A stretch of 64,000 bases of DNA from Hymenobacter terrenus. Its GTDB lineage: Bacteria > Bacteroidota > Bacteroidia > Cytophagales > Hymenobacteraceae. Of this stretch, positions 36,138 through 45,911 are shown one piece after another. Every line of letters starts with the position of its first letter. Within the stretch, counting starts at the first letter, position 1. The notes beneath the pieces were generated by a model that saw only the letters and a list, made by a program, of their open reading frames with translations, did not search any database and had not been told where the DNA came from. The stretch is from the NCBI RefSeq assembly GCF_000972495.1, contig NZ_LATM01000010.1, positions 104,133-168,132 of the forward strand, in the 5' to 3' direction. The translations under genes were made by a program, and so were the position numbers.

Positions 36138-39035
36138 CTAATGGAGTACGGTGTTGTCAAATGTCAGCGCCACGTAGTAGAGCCCACCAATGGTAGGCCC
36201 GGCGGCGTATTGAATATAGCGGTTGTTGAGCACGTTGGCGCCGCCGAGCTTGATGGTGGTTTTCAGCGTGGGCACGCGCAGGTTCACCTGGGCATCCACG
36301 GTCTGGTAGGCGGGCACCCGTCCGTTGGCCAACGGGCTTTCCCAAAGGAAGGAGCTTTGGCGGCGCCACACCACGTTGAAGCCCACGTTACGCACGATTT
36401 CGCGGTTGCCGAACGACAGGTTGGTAGCCCACTTCGGGGTGTTGAAGCCGGTTACGAAGATGTCAGACTGCTTATTGGTGCTGATGTTGTTGTAGTTAAC
36501 GTTGCCGCCGATGGTGAATTTCTGGTAGAAATTGTACGTCAGGCCCAGGGTCGAACCGTAGCTATTGTACTTGTTCAGGGCGTTGGTATACACGCGGTAG
36601 CGGTCCTGGCGAGCCCCCCGGTTGGCATTTAGCGCGGCCAGCACGGCATCATCCGAGCCCACGGTTACTTGCTGGCCGGCGGCGTTTCTGGGCACGCTCA
36701 CCTCCACCTGACCCAGGAAGCCGGAGTACACATTATAGTAGGCGTCGGCGTCGATGGATAGACGGTTTTCGAACAGCACGCTGCGGTAGCCCACTTCGTA
36801 GGCATTAATTTGCTCGGGCTGCTCGGTGGGCAGGTTGCCGACGGTGAGCAGGCTGCGGATTTCGGGGCGCAGGGCGGCCTGGCTGGCGGTGCTGCCGGCA
36901 TTGGCGGCCACGTAAGCATTCACAGCCGCGTTGAAGGTGCTGATGGAGGCCAGCGTATAAGAATTGTCGAGGTAATTGAGGCCTGTGTTGACACGGGCCA
37001 GGCCACCCACGCGGCGCACGTTGCCGTTATTCACGAAGGAGAGAGCTTCGAACAGCGAGGGGAAACGCCAGCCATTTTGGTAGGAAGCGCGGAAGTTGTG
37101 CTTCTCAGCCACGGTGTACACGGCGGCCACGCGTGGGTTCAGCTTGGGGTCAAATTCGGGGTTGTAGTCGGCTCGCAGCGAGGCAGTGAGCTTCAGGCGG
37201 TCTTGCAGCAGGAGCTTGGTAGCCTGCACGAAGCCGCCGATTTTCTTGTAGTACTGGTTGTTTCCGCCGGGCTGAATCCGCTCGGCAAGGGGCCGGCTGA
37301 AGTCCACGAAGTTGTTACCGTCCGGAATCACTTCGTACAGGCGGGCATCGCCACCAATGAGCACATCAGCGAACTTGACGCGCGGACCCAGATTCCAGAT
37401 GCCTTCGGTGTGGTAGGTGTGGCTCCGTTGGGTGAGGGCCGCGCCGCCAGGGATGGGCGCGCCCGGCACGTTCACGCCGCTGTCCCAATTGTTGGTGCGG
37501 GTTATCTGGTTTTTGAGGTCGTTGAAGGCGGCCGTGCCGGGCACGGCACGGCCTTGGTCGGCCACGGTGCGAGCCTGCTGCATGGCAGTGGCCAGGGGCT
37601 GGCCGGCGGTGAGCTGGCTTTGCAGCTCGGTGCGGAATCTGGTGCCCCACACGGCATTAGAGCCATTTTGCAGGTCAAGGTTGAGGGCCAGGGGGTTGAG
37701 GTTGTAGGAATCGCCGGTGTCCTCAATCAGCATGTAGGCGCGGGCGGTGAAGTCTTTGCCTTTCAGCTCGATTTTGTGGTTTTGCACAGTCACGCCGTCG
37801 AGCTGAATCTTGTTGCCGCGCTGAAACACACCGTCCATCAGCCCGAAACGGTAGCCATAGCTCAGCTCCAGGTTGTCCTTCAGCTTGTAGTGCAGGCTGG
37901 CGTCGGCCTTGAAGTTGCGCACAATGGGATTGGTGAGGTCCCGCTCGTAGTAGCCGGTGCGCCGCACGTTGAAGGTTTCGTTGCGGCCATTGTAAGGAAT
38001 GGTGATGCTCACGTTGCCGGCGTTGTCGTCGCCGTAGCGGTTCCAGAGGTCGGCGGCGGGGTTGTTCGGGCCGCTCAGCTCCGGGAAGCGGGGGTTGGCC
38101 GGGGACAGGTTTTGCGGATTCTGGTCGGTTTGGGTGTTGGCCAGCCAGTCGGTACCACGCAGGAAGCTGCCGTTCACCTTGAAAGCAAAACGGTTGTTGA
38201 AGGCCTGCGCGTAGCGTACCGCCGTTTCGTTGAGCGCGCTCGGGTCGCGGTCGGTGCCGTCGACGTGGTTCACGCCCACTTTCTGGTACACACTCAGCCC
38301 CTGGTAGGTGAAAGGGCTTTTGGTGGTGAGGTTGGCCATGCCGTTGATGGCGTTCATCCCGTAGAGTGCCGAGGCCGCGCCGGGCGTAATTTCCACGCTG
38401 GCAATATCCAACTCCGTGGGCCCGATGGCGTTGCCCAGCGGCACACCCAGGGTAGCCGCCTGCATGTCCACGCCATCCACCAGTTGCATGAAGCGGAAGT
38501 TGTTCGGAATATTAAAGCCCCGTGTATTTGGCACTTTAAACGTGAGGCTGCTGGTAGTCATCTGCACGCCCTTCACATTCTCCAATGCGTCGTAGAAGCT
38601 CGGCGCGGGCGTCTCCTTAATAGCCCGGATATCCAGCTTCTCAATGGCCACCGGCGACTTCAGCCGGCTTTCCTCTACCCGGGAGGCCGACACTACGACT
38701 TCGTTGGTAACGATTTCGCGCGAATCGAGCGAGACGGCAATGCGCCGGCTGCCGCGGGCAATCTCAATCTCGCGCGGCTCGTGCCCAATGGCGTTGAATA
38801 CGAGCACGAACGGGTATTGCAGCTTGGCTTGCAGCTCAAATTTTCCCTCCGCGTCGGTCTGAGTGCCTACGCTGGCTCCTTTCACGCTCACGCTTACCCC
38901 CGGCAGTGCCTCGTTGGTGCTTTTTTCGCGTACTTCGCCACTGATGGCAATAATTTCACTCTGGGCAAAAGCGGCGGTCGCACTGACCAATAGTAGTATC
39001 AAAAACAGCCATAAAGCGGAGTAATAAGATTTCAT
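36138..39035 (-). CDS. TonB-dependent receptor in the sulfur operon
   Basis: 965 residues from ATG 39035 (signal peptide to AFAQS); the frame extends further up to 39131 but that leader lacks signal character. A CarboxypepD_reg-like domain (ISGEVREKSTNEALPGVSVS) is followed by a plug (NEVVVSASRVEESRLKSPVAI, FNIPNNFRFMQLVDGVDMQ, ALYGMNAINGMANLTTKSP) and a barrel ending YYVALTFDNTVLH. No SusD partner. Its place between cysJ and cysI suggests import of a sulfur source or linked nutrient; the substrate is unknown. Confidence 0.92.
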   Translation of the reverse strand: MKSYYSALWLFLILLLVSATAAFAQSEIIAISGEVREKSTNEALPGVSVSVKGASVGTQTDAEGKFELQAKLQYPFVLVFNAIGHEPREIEIARGSRRIAVSLDSREIVTNEVVVSASRVEESRLKSPVAIEKLDIRAIKETPAPSFYDALENVKGVQMTTSSLTFKVPNTRGFNIPNNFRFMQLVDGVDMQAATLGVPLGNAIGPTELDIASVEITPGAASALYGMNAINGMANLTTKSPFTYQGLSVYQKVGVNHVDGTDRDPSALNETAVRYAQAFNNRFAFKVNGSFLRGTDWLANTQTDQNPQNLSPANPRFPELSGPNNPAADLWNRYGDDNAGNVSITIPYNGRNETFNVRRTGYYERDLTNPIVRNFKADASLHYKLKDNLELSYGYRFGLMDGVFQRGNKIQLDGVTVQNHKIELKGKDFTARAYMLIEDTGDSYNLNPLALNLDLQNGSNAVWGTRFRTELQSQLTAGQPLATAMQQARTVADQGRAVPGTAAFNDLKNQITRTNNWDSGVNVPGAPIPGGAALTQRSHTYHTEGIWNLGPRVKFADVLIGGDARLYEVIPDGNNFVDFSRPLAERIQPGGNNQYYKKIGGFVQATKLLLQDRLKLTASLRADYNPEFDPKLNPRVAAVYTVAEKHNFRASYQNGWRFPSLFEALSFVNNGNVRRVGGLARVNTGLNYLDNSYTLASISTFNAAVNAYVAANAGSTASQAALRPEIRSLLTVGNLPTEQPEQINAYEVGYRSVLFENRLSIDADAYYNVYSGFLGQVEVSVPRNAAGQQVTVGSDDAVLAALNANRGARQDRYRVYTNALNKYNSYGSTLGLTYNFYQKFTIGGNVNYNNISTNKQSDIFVTGFNTPKWATNLSFGNREIVRNVGFNVVWRRQSSFLWESPLANGRVPAYQTVDAQVNLRVPTLKTTIKLGGANVLNNRYIQYAAGPTIGGLYYVALTFDNTVLH

Positions 39036-39264
39036 CTCAAAAGTAGATTGCCGGGAGTGTTGAATTGGCTGAGTCGGATAAGTCAGCACTCGTCTTAAGG
39101 TCGCGGCGTGCCGCCTGTGGCACATCCGCACGCGGTCGGCGGCAGCTTCAACAACATCGCCCCGCAGGGCTAAACCGGACAGTCTTATTCAGGATGAAAA
39201 GCATTTTCATAGTTTTTTAGGGTGAGTCTTAGCGCAGATCCTCTCGTGAGGCGTTGACTGTCAA

Positions 39265-41082
39265 TTAATACACGTCTTCCAGATACCGCCGCTGCTTTTT
39301 CAAGTCACGCACGTAGCTCGCTGCTTCATCGGCCGATACGCCCGCTTCGCGTCGTACCACCTCAGTCAGAGCCGCTTGCACGGCGCCGCCCAGGCGATTT
39401 TTATCCCCGCAGACGTAGAACTGCGCCCCGTTTTCGAGCCAGCCGAACACGTCGCGGCTGCTTTCCAGGAGCCGGTCCTGCACGTAGATTTTTGCCGCTT
39501 GGTCGCGCGAGAAAGCCACATCGAGCTTGGCCAGCCCGCCCCGTTTGAGGTGCTGCTGCCATTCGGCCTGATATAGGAAATCGGTGGTGAAGTGCGGGTT
39601 ACCAAACAGTAGCCAGTTGCGGCCAGTGGCGCCCAACTCCACCCGCTCCTCCACGAAGGCCCGGAACGGTGCTACGCCCGTGCCCGCGCCTACCATGATG
39701 ATGTCGGTGGCTGGGTTGGCCGGCAGCTTGAAATATTCGTTCGTTTCCACGAATACCCGCGCCGTATCACCCACCGAAACCTGGTCGGCCAGGTACGACG
39801 AGCATACGCCGTGCTTGCGGCGGCCGTGCGCGTTGTAGCGCACGGCACCTACGGTAAGATGCACTTCGTCAGGATGTACCAGCAGGCTGCTGGCAATGGA
39901 GTAGGCGCGGCTGGGCAGTGGGCGCAAGGTTTCGGCCAGCACCTGGGCCGTAAGCTGGTCGGTGGGGAAATCAGTGAGCAAATCGGCCACGTCGCGGCCA
40001 TAAATGTATGGTTGCAGGAGTGCCGTATCGGCCAGCAGCGAGTGCAGCTCGGCGTGCGGCGCCAGGGCGGCGTAGCGCTCCAGCACGTCGCGGGTGAGCA
40101 CCGTTAGCTCTCGGCGGCCTGCCAGCACGGCGGCCAGCGGGCGGCTCTCGTTGCCCAGCTGCACCGGTGCCGTGTCGCTGAGGCGGGCGGCGCGCAGCAC
40201 TTCTTCCACCAGCCCGTCCTCATTCACCGGAAGTACCGCCAAGGCGTCGCCCGGTGCGTATTGCAACCCCGAACCCGCCAAATCCAACTCAATATGGTAG
40301 GTTTCCTTAGTCGAGCCGCGCCCATTCAGCTGAATGCTTTCCAGCACCCGCGCCGGCCACGGGTTAGTCCGCGTAATGGCCGCGTTTAGTGCCGGAGCGC
40401 TAGTGCTGGTACTGGCGCCAACCGTCGCCGAGGTCGTAGCCGGAGCACTCACAGCTATTTTATCCAACACAGCCGCTATCCAGGCATCAGCGTCAGCGTG
40501 GTAATCCACGTCGCAATCCACGCGGTCAAGCAGCCGCTGCCCACCTAGTTCACCCAGCCGCTGGTCGAAATCCAGGCCCGTCTGGCAGAAGTGCAGGTAG
40601 CTGCGGTCGCCCAGCGCCAGTACGGAGAAGCGCAGTTGCGGCAGCCTTGGGGCCCGCGTTCCCAGCACGAAGCGGTGCAGCTCCTCGGCCGCCACAGGGG
40701 GCTCGCCCTCGCCGTGCGTGCTCACGATGAGCAGCAGGTTTTGCTCCTGCGCCAGCTGCCGGGTGGGGTAGTCGTTCATATCCCGCACTTCGGCCGTCAG
40801 GCCGCGCTGCTTAGCTGCTGCCGCTGCTTGCTGAGCCACTTTTTTGCCATTGCCAGTGTGCGAGCCGTAGAGGATAGTAAGTTTCTCGGCCAGCTGCGCC
40901 GGGGCTTGAACTGCTGTTTCGGGCTGCACCCCAGCGGCGGCCGCAACGGCTGCTTGCCCATAGAAATAGCCGCTCAGCCACACCAGTTGTTGCGCGTTGA
41001 GGCCAGTCGATAGCTGGCGGAGCGCCGCTTCGTCAAAGCCGGAGGGCAGGGGCAAAGGAGGGAATGTTGAATTCACGAACAA
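39265..41082 (-). CDS. cysJ: sulfite reductase [NADPH] flavoprotein subunit
   Basis: 605 residues. Flavodoxin domain about 65-210 (LTILYGSHTGNGKKVAQ, STHGEGEPP), FAD-binding domain about 235-430 (YAPGDALAVLP, RAYSIASS, HGVCSSYLAD), NADPH-binding C-terminal part (MVGAGTGVAPFRAF, YVCGDKNRLGGAV, YLEDVY end). Passes electrons from NADPH via FAD and FMN to CysI. Length normal. It precedes the TonB receptor in the minus-strand unit with a 229-bp gap, so an internal promoter there is possible. Confidence 0.94.
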   Translation of the reverse strand: MFVNSTFPPLPLPSGFDEAALRQLSTGLNAQQLVWLSGYFYGQAAVAAAAGVQPETAVQAPAQLAEKLTILYGSHTGNGKKVAQQAAAAAKQRGLTAEVRDMNDYPTRQLAQEQNLLLIVSTHGEGEPPVAAEELHRFVLGTRAPRLPQLRFSVLALGDRSYLHFCQTGLDFDQRLGELGGQRLLDRVDCDVDYHADADAWIAAVLDKIAVSAPATTSATVGASTSTSAPALNAAITRTNPWPARVLESIQLNGRGSTKETYHIELDLAGSGLQYAPGDALAVLPVNEDGLVEEVLRAARLSDTAPVQLGNESRPLAAVLAGRRELTVLTRDVLERYAALAPHAELHSLLADTALLQPYIYGRDVADLLTDFPTDQLTAQVLAETLRPLPSRAYSIASSLLVHPDEVHLTVGAVRYNAHGRRKHGVCSSYLADQVSVGDTARVFVETNEYFKLPANPATDIIMVGAGTGVAPFRAFVEERVELGATGRNWLLFGNPHFTTDFLYQAEWQQHLKRGGLAKLDVAFSRDQAAKIYVQDRLLESSRDVFGWLENGAQFYVCGDKNRLGGAVQAALTEVVRREAGVSADEAASYVRDLKKQRRYLEDVY

Positions 41083-41118
41083 GCAGATTTTTTAATTATA
41101 TGGAGAGCCGGGCCGGGT

Positions 41119-41928
41119 TCAGGCCACGTTGGCGTAAGGCAAAAGCTGAGTAAGTAAAGTCTCGTGGTCTACGGGCGAAAAAGCATCGGCTGGGTTGATA
41201 GCCAGGCGGACCACTTCACCCACCACGATGACAGCCGGCGCCCGCAATCCCGCACGGGCTGTTTTGGCAGCCAAATCAGCCACAGTACCTGTCACGATTC
41301 GAGCCGTGGGTAGCGTGCCATCCTGCACCACGGCTGCCGGCACATCCGCGCCGCCGTGCTGGCAGAATAAAGCCATGATTTCCGACAACCGACTCATTCC
41401 CATTAAAATAACGGTAGTCGTGTGCGGCGACTGGGCTGCCTCCGCCACGGCTGCCGACAGCTGGTTATTAGCGGTAGTAGCCGTCAGTACCCGAAATCCT
41501 TCACTCAGGCCGCGGTGTGTGGCCGGAATACCCAGGCTCCCTGCCGCTGCCACCGCGCTGCTGATACCGGGCACGTACTCCGTGCTCAGGCCGTACCGCT
41601 CGGCGTGCAACATTTCCTCGCGCCCCCGGCCAAATACGAACGGGTCGCCGCCCTTCAACCGCACCACGTGGCCGTGACGGTAGGCCTGCTCCACAATCAG
41701 GTCGTTGATTTCATCCTGCGTGAAGCCCTTGAAACCCCGGCGTTTGCCTACGAATATTTTGACTGTAGCTAGCCGGGCGTGGGTGAGCAGCGCCTCATTG
41801 GCTAGGGCGTCGTACAGCACCACGTCGGCCGTGGCCAGCACCCGCGCGCCCTTGAGCGTGAGCAACTCCGGGTCGCCGGGGCCGGCACCCACCACCGTCA
41901 GGCGCGGAAGGAATAGATTGGTAAGCAT
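41119..41928 (-). CDS. uroporphyrinogen-III C-methyltransferase (SUMT)
   Basis: 269 residues from ATG 41928; an upstream ATG at 41976 adds a 16-residue leader with no family match. The SAM-binding start LTVVGAGPGDPELLTLKGARVL, VRLKGGDPFVFGRGREE and YEVVPGISS-like EYVPGISSAVA, and ILMGMSRL are diagnostic. It makes precorrin-2 from uroporphyrinogen III, the substrate of the dehydrogenase fused to the TSUP permease in the same locus, for siroheme. Confidence 0.94.
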   Translation of the reverse strand: MLTNLFLPRLTVVGAGPGDPELLTLKGARVLATADVVLYDALANEALLTHARLATVKIFVGKRRGFKGFTQDEINDLIVEQAYRHGHVVRLKGGDPFVFGRGREEMLHAERYGLSTEYVPGISSAVAAAGSLGIPATHRGLSEGFRVLTATTANNQLSAAVAEAAQSPHTTTVILMGMSRLSEIMALFCQHGGADVPAAVVQDGTLPTARIVTGTVADLAAKTARAGLRAPAVIVVGEVVRLAINPADAFSPVDHETLLTQLLPYANVA

Positions 41929-41995
41929 AAGGCAGTTGGTAGTTGTCAGCTGCTGGTAGTTAGTTCGAATTGGCAATTAACCACCAGTAATTGGC

Positions 41996-43285
41996 TCAGA
42001 TAGAAAAGGCGGGTTCGGCCGCTACCGGCGTCGCGAAAAGGTCAGGGTTGGTTTCAGTTACTAAGCCGGCGGCCAGGGTTTCGCCCGTTTGGTCGTCAAC
42101 CAGGATAAATGCGCCAGTGGCGCGGTTCTGGCGGTAATCATCCACCACTAGCGGACCAGCCGTTTTCAGCTGTACCCGCACGATGTCGTTGAGTTGGGCG
42201 GTATCAGTGCCAACACTCTCGAACGTGGCCACGTTCGTTTTGTGCACAATGGCCGTAACCGACGCTTTCACCACGGCACTGTGGTGCTGCACCAGCAGTT
42301 TGCGGCCGACTTTTAGCGGGCGCTCGTGCATCCAGCACAAGGTGGCTTCTACCTCGCGCGTCACGGCTGGGTGGGCCGTGACTGGCACAATAGTATCGCC
42401 GCGGCTCACGTCTACGTCGTCGCGCAGGCGCAATACCACAGCCTGCGGGGCCGTGGCCTCCGCTACTTCAGCCTGGTTTACTTCGATGGCCTCAATTGTC
42501 GTTTCCAGCCCCGAAGGCCAAATGCGCACTTGGTCGCCGGGGCGGTAGGTGCCGCTCTGAATGCGGCCGGCGTAACCCCGGTAATCCGGCAACTCCTCGG
42601 TTTGCGGGCGAATCACATATTGCACTTGGAAGCGGGGTTCGTTGGGATTGGCATCAGCCGGGACGGGCACGCTTTCGAGGTGTTCCAGCAGGCTGGAACC
42701 CTCGTACCAGAATAGCTGCCGCGAGGGCCGTACCACATTGTCGCCATTGAGGGCGCTCATGGGAATGGCCACTACACTGGCCAGTTTCAGCTGCTCGGTT
42801 ACGGCCTGGTAGTTCGCTACAATCTCATTGAACACCGCTTCATCATGGCCCACCAAATCCATTTTGTTCACGGCTAGGACAAAGTGCTGAATCCCCAGCA
42901 GCGAGGCAATGAGTGTGTGCCGCCGGGTTTGCTCAATAACCCCCTGGCGGGCATCTACCAGCACAATGGCGAGGTCAGCATTCGAGGCCCCGGTTACCAT
43001 GTTGCGGGTGTACTGCACGTGGCCCGGCGCATCAGTAATAATGAACTTTCGACGCGGCGTAGTAAAGTATTTGTGGGCCACATCGATGGTGATGCCCTGT
43101 TCGCGCTCAGCCTTCAGGCCATCAGTAAGAAGTGCCAAGTCAACTTCACCGCTGGCGTGGCGGCGCTTTTCCAGCGTAGCCAGCACATCAAGCGACACTG
43201 AGTCGCTGTCATAAAGCAGACGACCAATGAGCGTGCTTTTGCCATCGTCGACACTGCCGCAAGTGATAAATCGGAGAAGGTCCAT
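41996..43285 (-). CDS. cysN: sulfate adenylyltransferase, large (GTPase) subunit
   Basis: 429 residues. EF-Tu-like GTPase: G1 GSVDDGKST, switch II DAPGHVQYTRNMVTGAS, G4 NKMD, then two beta-barrel domains (YRGYAGRIQSGTYRPGD). Pairs with CysD to make APS from ATP and sulfate. No fused APS kinase, and no cysC gene is seen, so APS itself is probably the substrate of CysH. Gap to cysD is 68 bp. Confidence 0.95.
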   Translation of the reverse strand: MDLLRFITCGSVDDGKSTLIGRLLYDSDSVSLDVLATLEKRRHASGEVDLALLTDGLKAEREQGITIDVAHKYFTTPRRKFIITDAPGHVQYTRNMVTGASNADLAIVLVDARQGVIEQTRRHTLIASLLGIQHFVLAVNKMDLVGHDEAVFNEIVANYQAVTEQLKLASVVAIPMSALNGDNVVRPSRQLFWYEGSSLLEHLESVPVPADANPNEPRFQVQYVIRPQTEELPDYRGYAGRIQSGTYRPGDQVRIWPSGLETTIEAIEVNQAEVAEATAPQAVVLRLRDDVDVSRGDTIVPVTAHPAVTREVEATLCWMHERPLKVGRKLLVQHHSAVVKASVTAIVHKTNVATFESVGTDTAQLNDIVRVQLKTAGPLVVDDYRQNRATGAFILVDDQTGETLAAGLVTETNPDLFATPVAAEPAFSI

Positions 43286-43353
43286 TGTTGTGATTCTTTA
43301 GAACGTCATGCCGAGCGTAGTAGGGCGGCCAGATAGGTGTGGTATAAAATCTC

Positions 43354-44265
43354 TTAGAAATACCCGTTGCGCTTGCGGTCCTCCATTCCGGTTTCCGAGA
43401 GGTTATCATCGAGCCTGGTCGCGCCGCGCTCGCTCACTTTCGCCAGTAGCAAATCGGCAATGATATCGTCAATCGAGGAGGCGTCGCTCTCCACGGCGGC
43501 CGTGCAGGTCGAGTCGCCTACGGTGCGGAAACGCACGCGGCGACTCACGATTTCATCCGTGTCATCGAGGCGGAGGTGTTCGCTCAGGCCCAGGAGCTGA
43601 CCGCTTGGCAGCACCACGCAGCGGCGCTCGTGCGAGAAATAGATGTCGGGCAAGGGGATGTTTTCACGCTGAATATAATTCCACACATCCAGCTCGGTCC
43701 AGTTCGAGATGGGGAACACGCGCACGTTTTCGCCCTTCTGAATGCGGCCGTTGTAGATGTTCCACAGCTCGGGGCGCTGGCGGCGTGGGTCCCACTGCCC
43801 AAACTCGTCGCGCACCGAGAAAATCCGTTCCTTAGCGCGGGCCTTCTCCTCGTCGCGCCGTGCTCCGCCGATGCAGGCATCAAACTCAAACTCCTCAATC
43901 ACATCGAGCAGCGTGTAGGTCTGGAGCGGATTGCGGCTGGGGTACTTGCCGCCCGGCTCGCGCAGGCCGCGCTCCCGGATGGTGTCTTCCACCTTGCGCA
44001 CTATGAGCTTTTCGCCGAGGGAAGCAGCCAGGGAATCGCGAAAATCAATAATTTCCTGAAAATTGTGGCCTGTGTCGATATGAACCAGCGGGAAAGGAAA
44101 CTTGCCTGGTCGGAAGGCCTTTTCGGCTAGGCGGGTGAGAGCAATCGAGTCTTTACCGCCCGAGAACAGCAAGGCGGGGCGCTCAAACTGCCCGGCAACT
44201 TCGCGTAGAATGTGAATAGCTTCGGCTTCCAGCCGGTCCAGATAATCTAATTCAACAGTAGCCAT
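43354..44265 (-). CDS. cysD: sulfate adenylyltransferase, small subunit
   Basis: 303 residues. The PP-loop FSGGKDSIALTRLAEKAF and LVHIDTGHNFQEIIDFRD, GGKYPSRNPLQTYTLLD, and CIGGARRDEEKARAKERIFS are typical of CysD. Adenylylates sulfate in a heterodimer with CysN. 64 bp after cysH. Confidence 0.96.
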   Translation of the reverse strand: MATVELDYLDRLEAEAIHILREVAGQFERPALLFSGGKDSIALTRLAEKAFRPGKFPFPLVHIDTGHNFQEIIDFRDSLAASLGEKLIVRKVEDTIRERGLREPGGKYPSRNPLQTYTLLDVIEEFEFDACIGGARRDEEKARAKERIFSVRDEFGQWDPRRQRPELWNIYNGRIQKGENVRVFPISNWTELDVWNYIQRENIPLPDIYFSHERRCVVLPSGQLLGLSEHLRLDDTDEIVSRRVRFRTVGDSTCTAAVESDASSIDDIIADLLLAKVSERGATRLDDNLSETGMEDRKRNGYF

Positions 44266-44329
44266 TGGTGCGTAAAAAACGGTGGCCTGACATGCGCCGC
44301 CACGAGTTAAGATAGGTTAAGATAAAAAT

Positions 44330-45088
44330 TTAGGCAGGTACTTGCTCTACCACGGGGTCGAAGCCCTGATGTGGGGTGGTAGCGTGCAGGCCGCATTCCT
44401 TTGCAGCTTGGTCTTCCCACCACCACCGCCCGGCCCGGAAGTCTTCGCCCGGCTTGATGGCCCGAGTACACGGCGCGCAGCCAATGCTCACAAAACCCTG
44501 CCGATGCAGCGGATTGACCGGAATGCCGTGCTCCTGCGCAAAGGCCCAGGCCTGGTCCCAGGTCCATTCAAACAGCGGGTGAACCTTGATGAGCTGGTGG
44601 CCGGCGTCCCACTCGGCCGGGTGCATGTGCTGGCGGTTGGCCGATTGCTCGGCCCGGATGCCCGTCACCCACACTTTTTGCCCTGCCAGTGCCCGTTGCA
44701 AGGGCTCCACTTTTCGGATGTGGCAGCATTCCTTCCGATTCTCAATGCTCTCGTAGAAACTGTTTGGGCCCTTTTCCTGCAACAGTTTTTCTACACTGTC
44801 ACGTTGCGGCGCAAACACTTCAATGGGCTTGTTATAGCGGAGTAGCGTTTTATTCCAAGTCGAGTAGGTTTCCTGAAAATTACGGCCTGTGTCGAGCGTA
44901 AACACGCGAATGGGCAGCTCATTCTCAAGAATGAAGTGGGTGATGATTTGGTCTTCGAGGCCAAATGAGGTTGAAAAGGAGGCTTTGCCGGGGAAATGGT
45001 CCGCAATCATGGCCAGCGTATCCGGCACTGATTGGCCTACCAGGTAGCGGCGCAGGTCCTCAACCAGCCCTGCCAGGGGTAATTCCAT
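44330..45088 (-). CDS. cysH: APS/PAPS reductase
   Basis: 252 residues from ATG 45088; an ATG ten codons upstream (45118) is possible. SFGLEDQIITHFI, LDTGRNFQETY, and the cysteine pairs RKECCHIRK and GCAPCTRAI, which bind a 4Fe-4S cluster, plus the C-terminal ECGLH catalytic Cys. The cluster indicates APS-type (assimilatory) activity, in keeping with absence of cysC. First gene of the operon; a SAM riboswitch lies 290 bp upstream. Confidence 0.95.
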   Translation of the reverse strand: MELPLAGLVEDLRRYLVGQSVPDTLAMIADHFPGKASFSTSFGLEDQIITHFILENELPIRVFTLDTGRNFQETYSTWNKTLLRYNKPIEVFAPQRDSVEKLLQEKGPNSFYESIENRKECCHIRKVEPLQRALAGQKVWVTGIRAEQSANRQHMHPAEWDAGHQLIKVHPLFEWTWDQAWAFAQEHGIPVNPLHRQGFVSIGCAPCTRAIKPGEDFRAGRWWWEDQAAKECGLHATTPHQGFDPVVEQVPA

Positions 45089-45374
45089 AGGTGAAAGAGA
45101 TGGGGTGTTTGCAGGCAAACACCAAGTGGCTGAAAAACCGGCTCGCAGCTACCGCACGTGCGGCCAGACCACACGCTTGGATGCAGATGCTTGCGCAGCA
45201 GCCGGCATTAGGTATTGCCTTTGCGGCAACCACAGCAAGAAGGGGAGCTTCAACAACCAGCGAAGGCCCCCGTCATACAGACGTGGGAGCCGGGCATGCA
45301 ATAGCACCGCAATTGCAGAGCAAGAGCGTGGGAGGATAGCAATCGGGGGTTGGTTGAGCAGCACACGGCGACTT

Positions 45375-45469
45375 GTTTTTATATGGTCAGGACTTGGCAC
45401 CTTGCCCGCGGTTGCGGATGGTTGCCGGCGTATCATAGAGCCTGTCTCTCCACGCCTCTGTATAAAAAC
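45375..45469 (-). ncRNA. SAM-I (S-box) riboswitch
   Basis: Read on the minus strand: P1 arms gtttttata and tataaaaac (9-bp perfect) enclose AGAGGCGTGGAGAGACAGG, CTCTATGATACGCCGGCAACC-like core and GGCAAGGTGCCAAGTCCTG, the two most conserved S-box segments. GGCGT pairs with ACGCC to make P2, and CCGCAACCGCGGG makes P3. It binds S-adenosylmethionine and would shut down the sulfate operon when SAM is plentiful. Size (95 nt) fits. It lies 286 bp before cysH. Confidence 0.93.
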
Positions 45470-45498
45470 AATCCTTCAAACGAGAGGAATTGATACAT

Positions 45499-45532
45499 CA
45501 AAGGTAATTGAGGAATTTGGGAAATCCCAAAA
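45499..45532 (-). promoter_or_regulatory. Bacteroidota-type promoter of the sulfur operon
   Basis: Minus strand TTTTG (45528-45532), 21-nt spacer, then TACCTTTG (45499-45506), matching the Bacteroidota TTTG / TAnnTTTG consensus. The transcript would start about 20-25 nt before the P1 stem of the riboswitch. Confidence 0.75.
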
Positions 45533-45854
45533 CAATAAAATCTGGCCTCTTGGTGCACGGCAACTCCATCAATTACGGCGTCGGATAAGTGAACCTCGGA
45601 CAACTCGGAGTGCCCTACCGGGAAGGTTGCCTCTGAATACTAATTATCTTGTATAAGATGTCTTTTTCAGCGTAATAGTTTGACTTAATCCTAGAATAAG
45701 TCAATCGTTAAATTTAATTATCAGCAAGCTGGTGGTGACATAATAGGAGGGAAGTAGCAACCGGCTAGCTAACCCGAATTGCGGCTTAGGCGTGCAGCGG
45801 TTGTACCTCATAAGGCGACAGGTTGGTAGTGAACATCGCGCATGGAAAAATACG

Positions 45855-45911
45855 AAAGCCGCATAGCGGTGACAGAAACACCTAGCGCCTGTGTCACCGC
45901 CGCGCGGCTTT
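45855..45911 (-). terminator. imperfect long hairpin, possible terminator
   Basis: Arms aaagccgcatagcggtgaca and tgtcaccgccgcgcggcttt pair with two mismatches over about 20 bp. Minus-strand read-out ends in TTTCGTATTTTT, so it may end the SMR-gene transcript about 260 bp downstream of its stop. Confidence 0.5.

Noticed and set aside
36810..38993. 727-codon open frame on the plus strand
   Set aside because: Exactly opposite the TonB receptor, whose plug and barrel motifs are unmistakable; the antisense peptide has no domain character.
45105..45656. 183-codon plus-strand open frame upstream of cysH
   Set aside because: It overlaps, antisense, the SAM riboswitch and promoter and has a non-protein-like composition.
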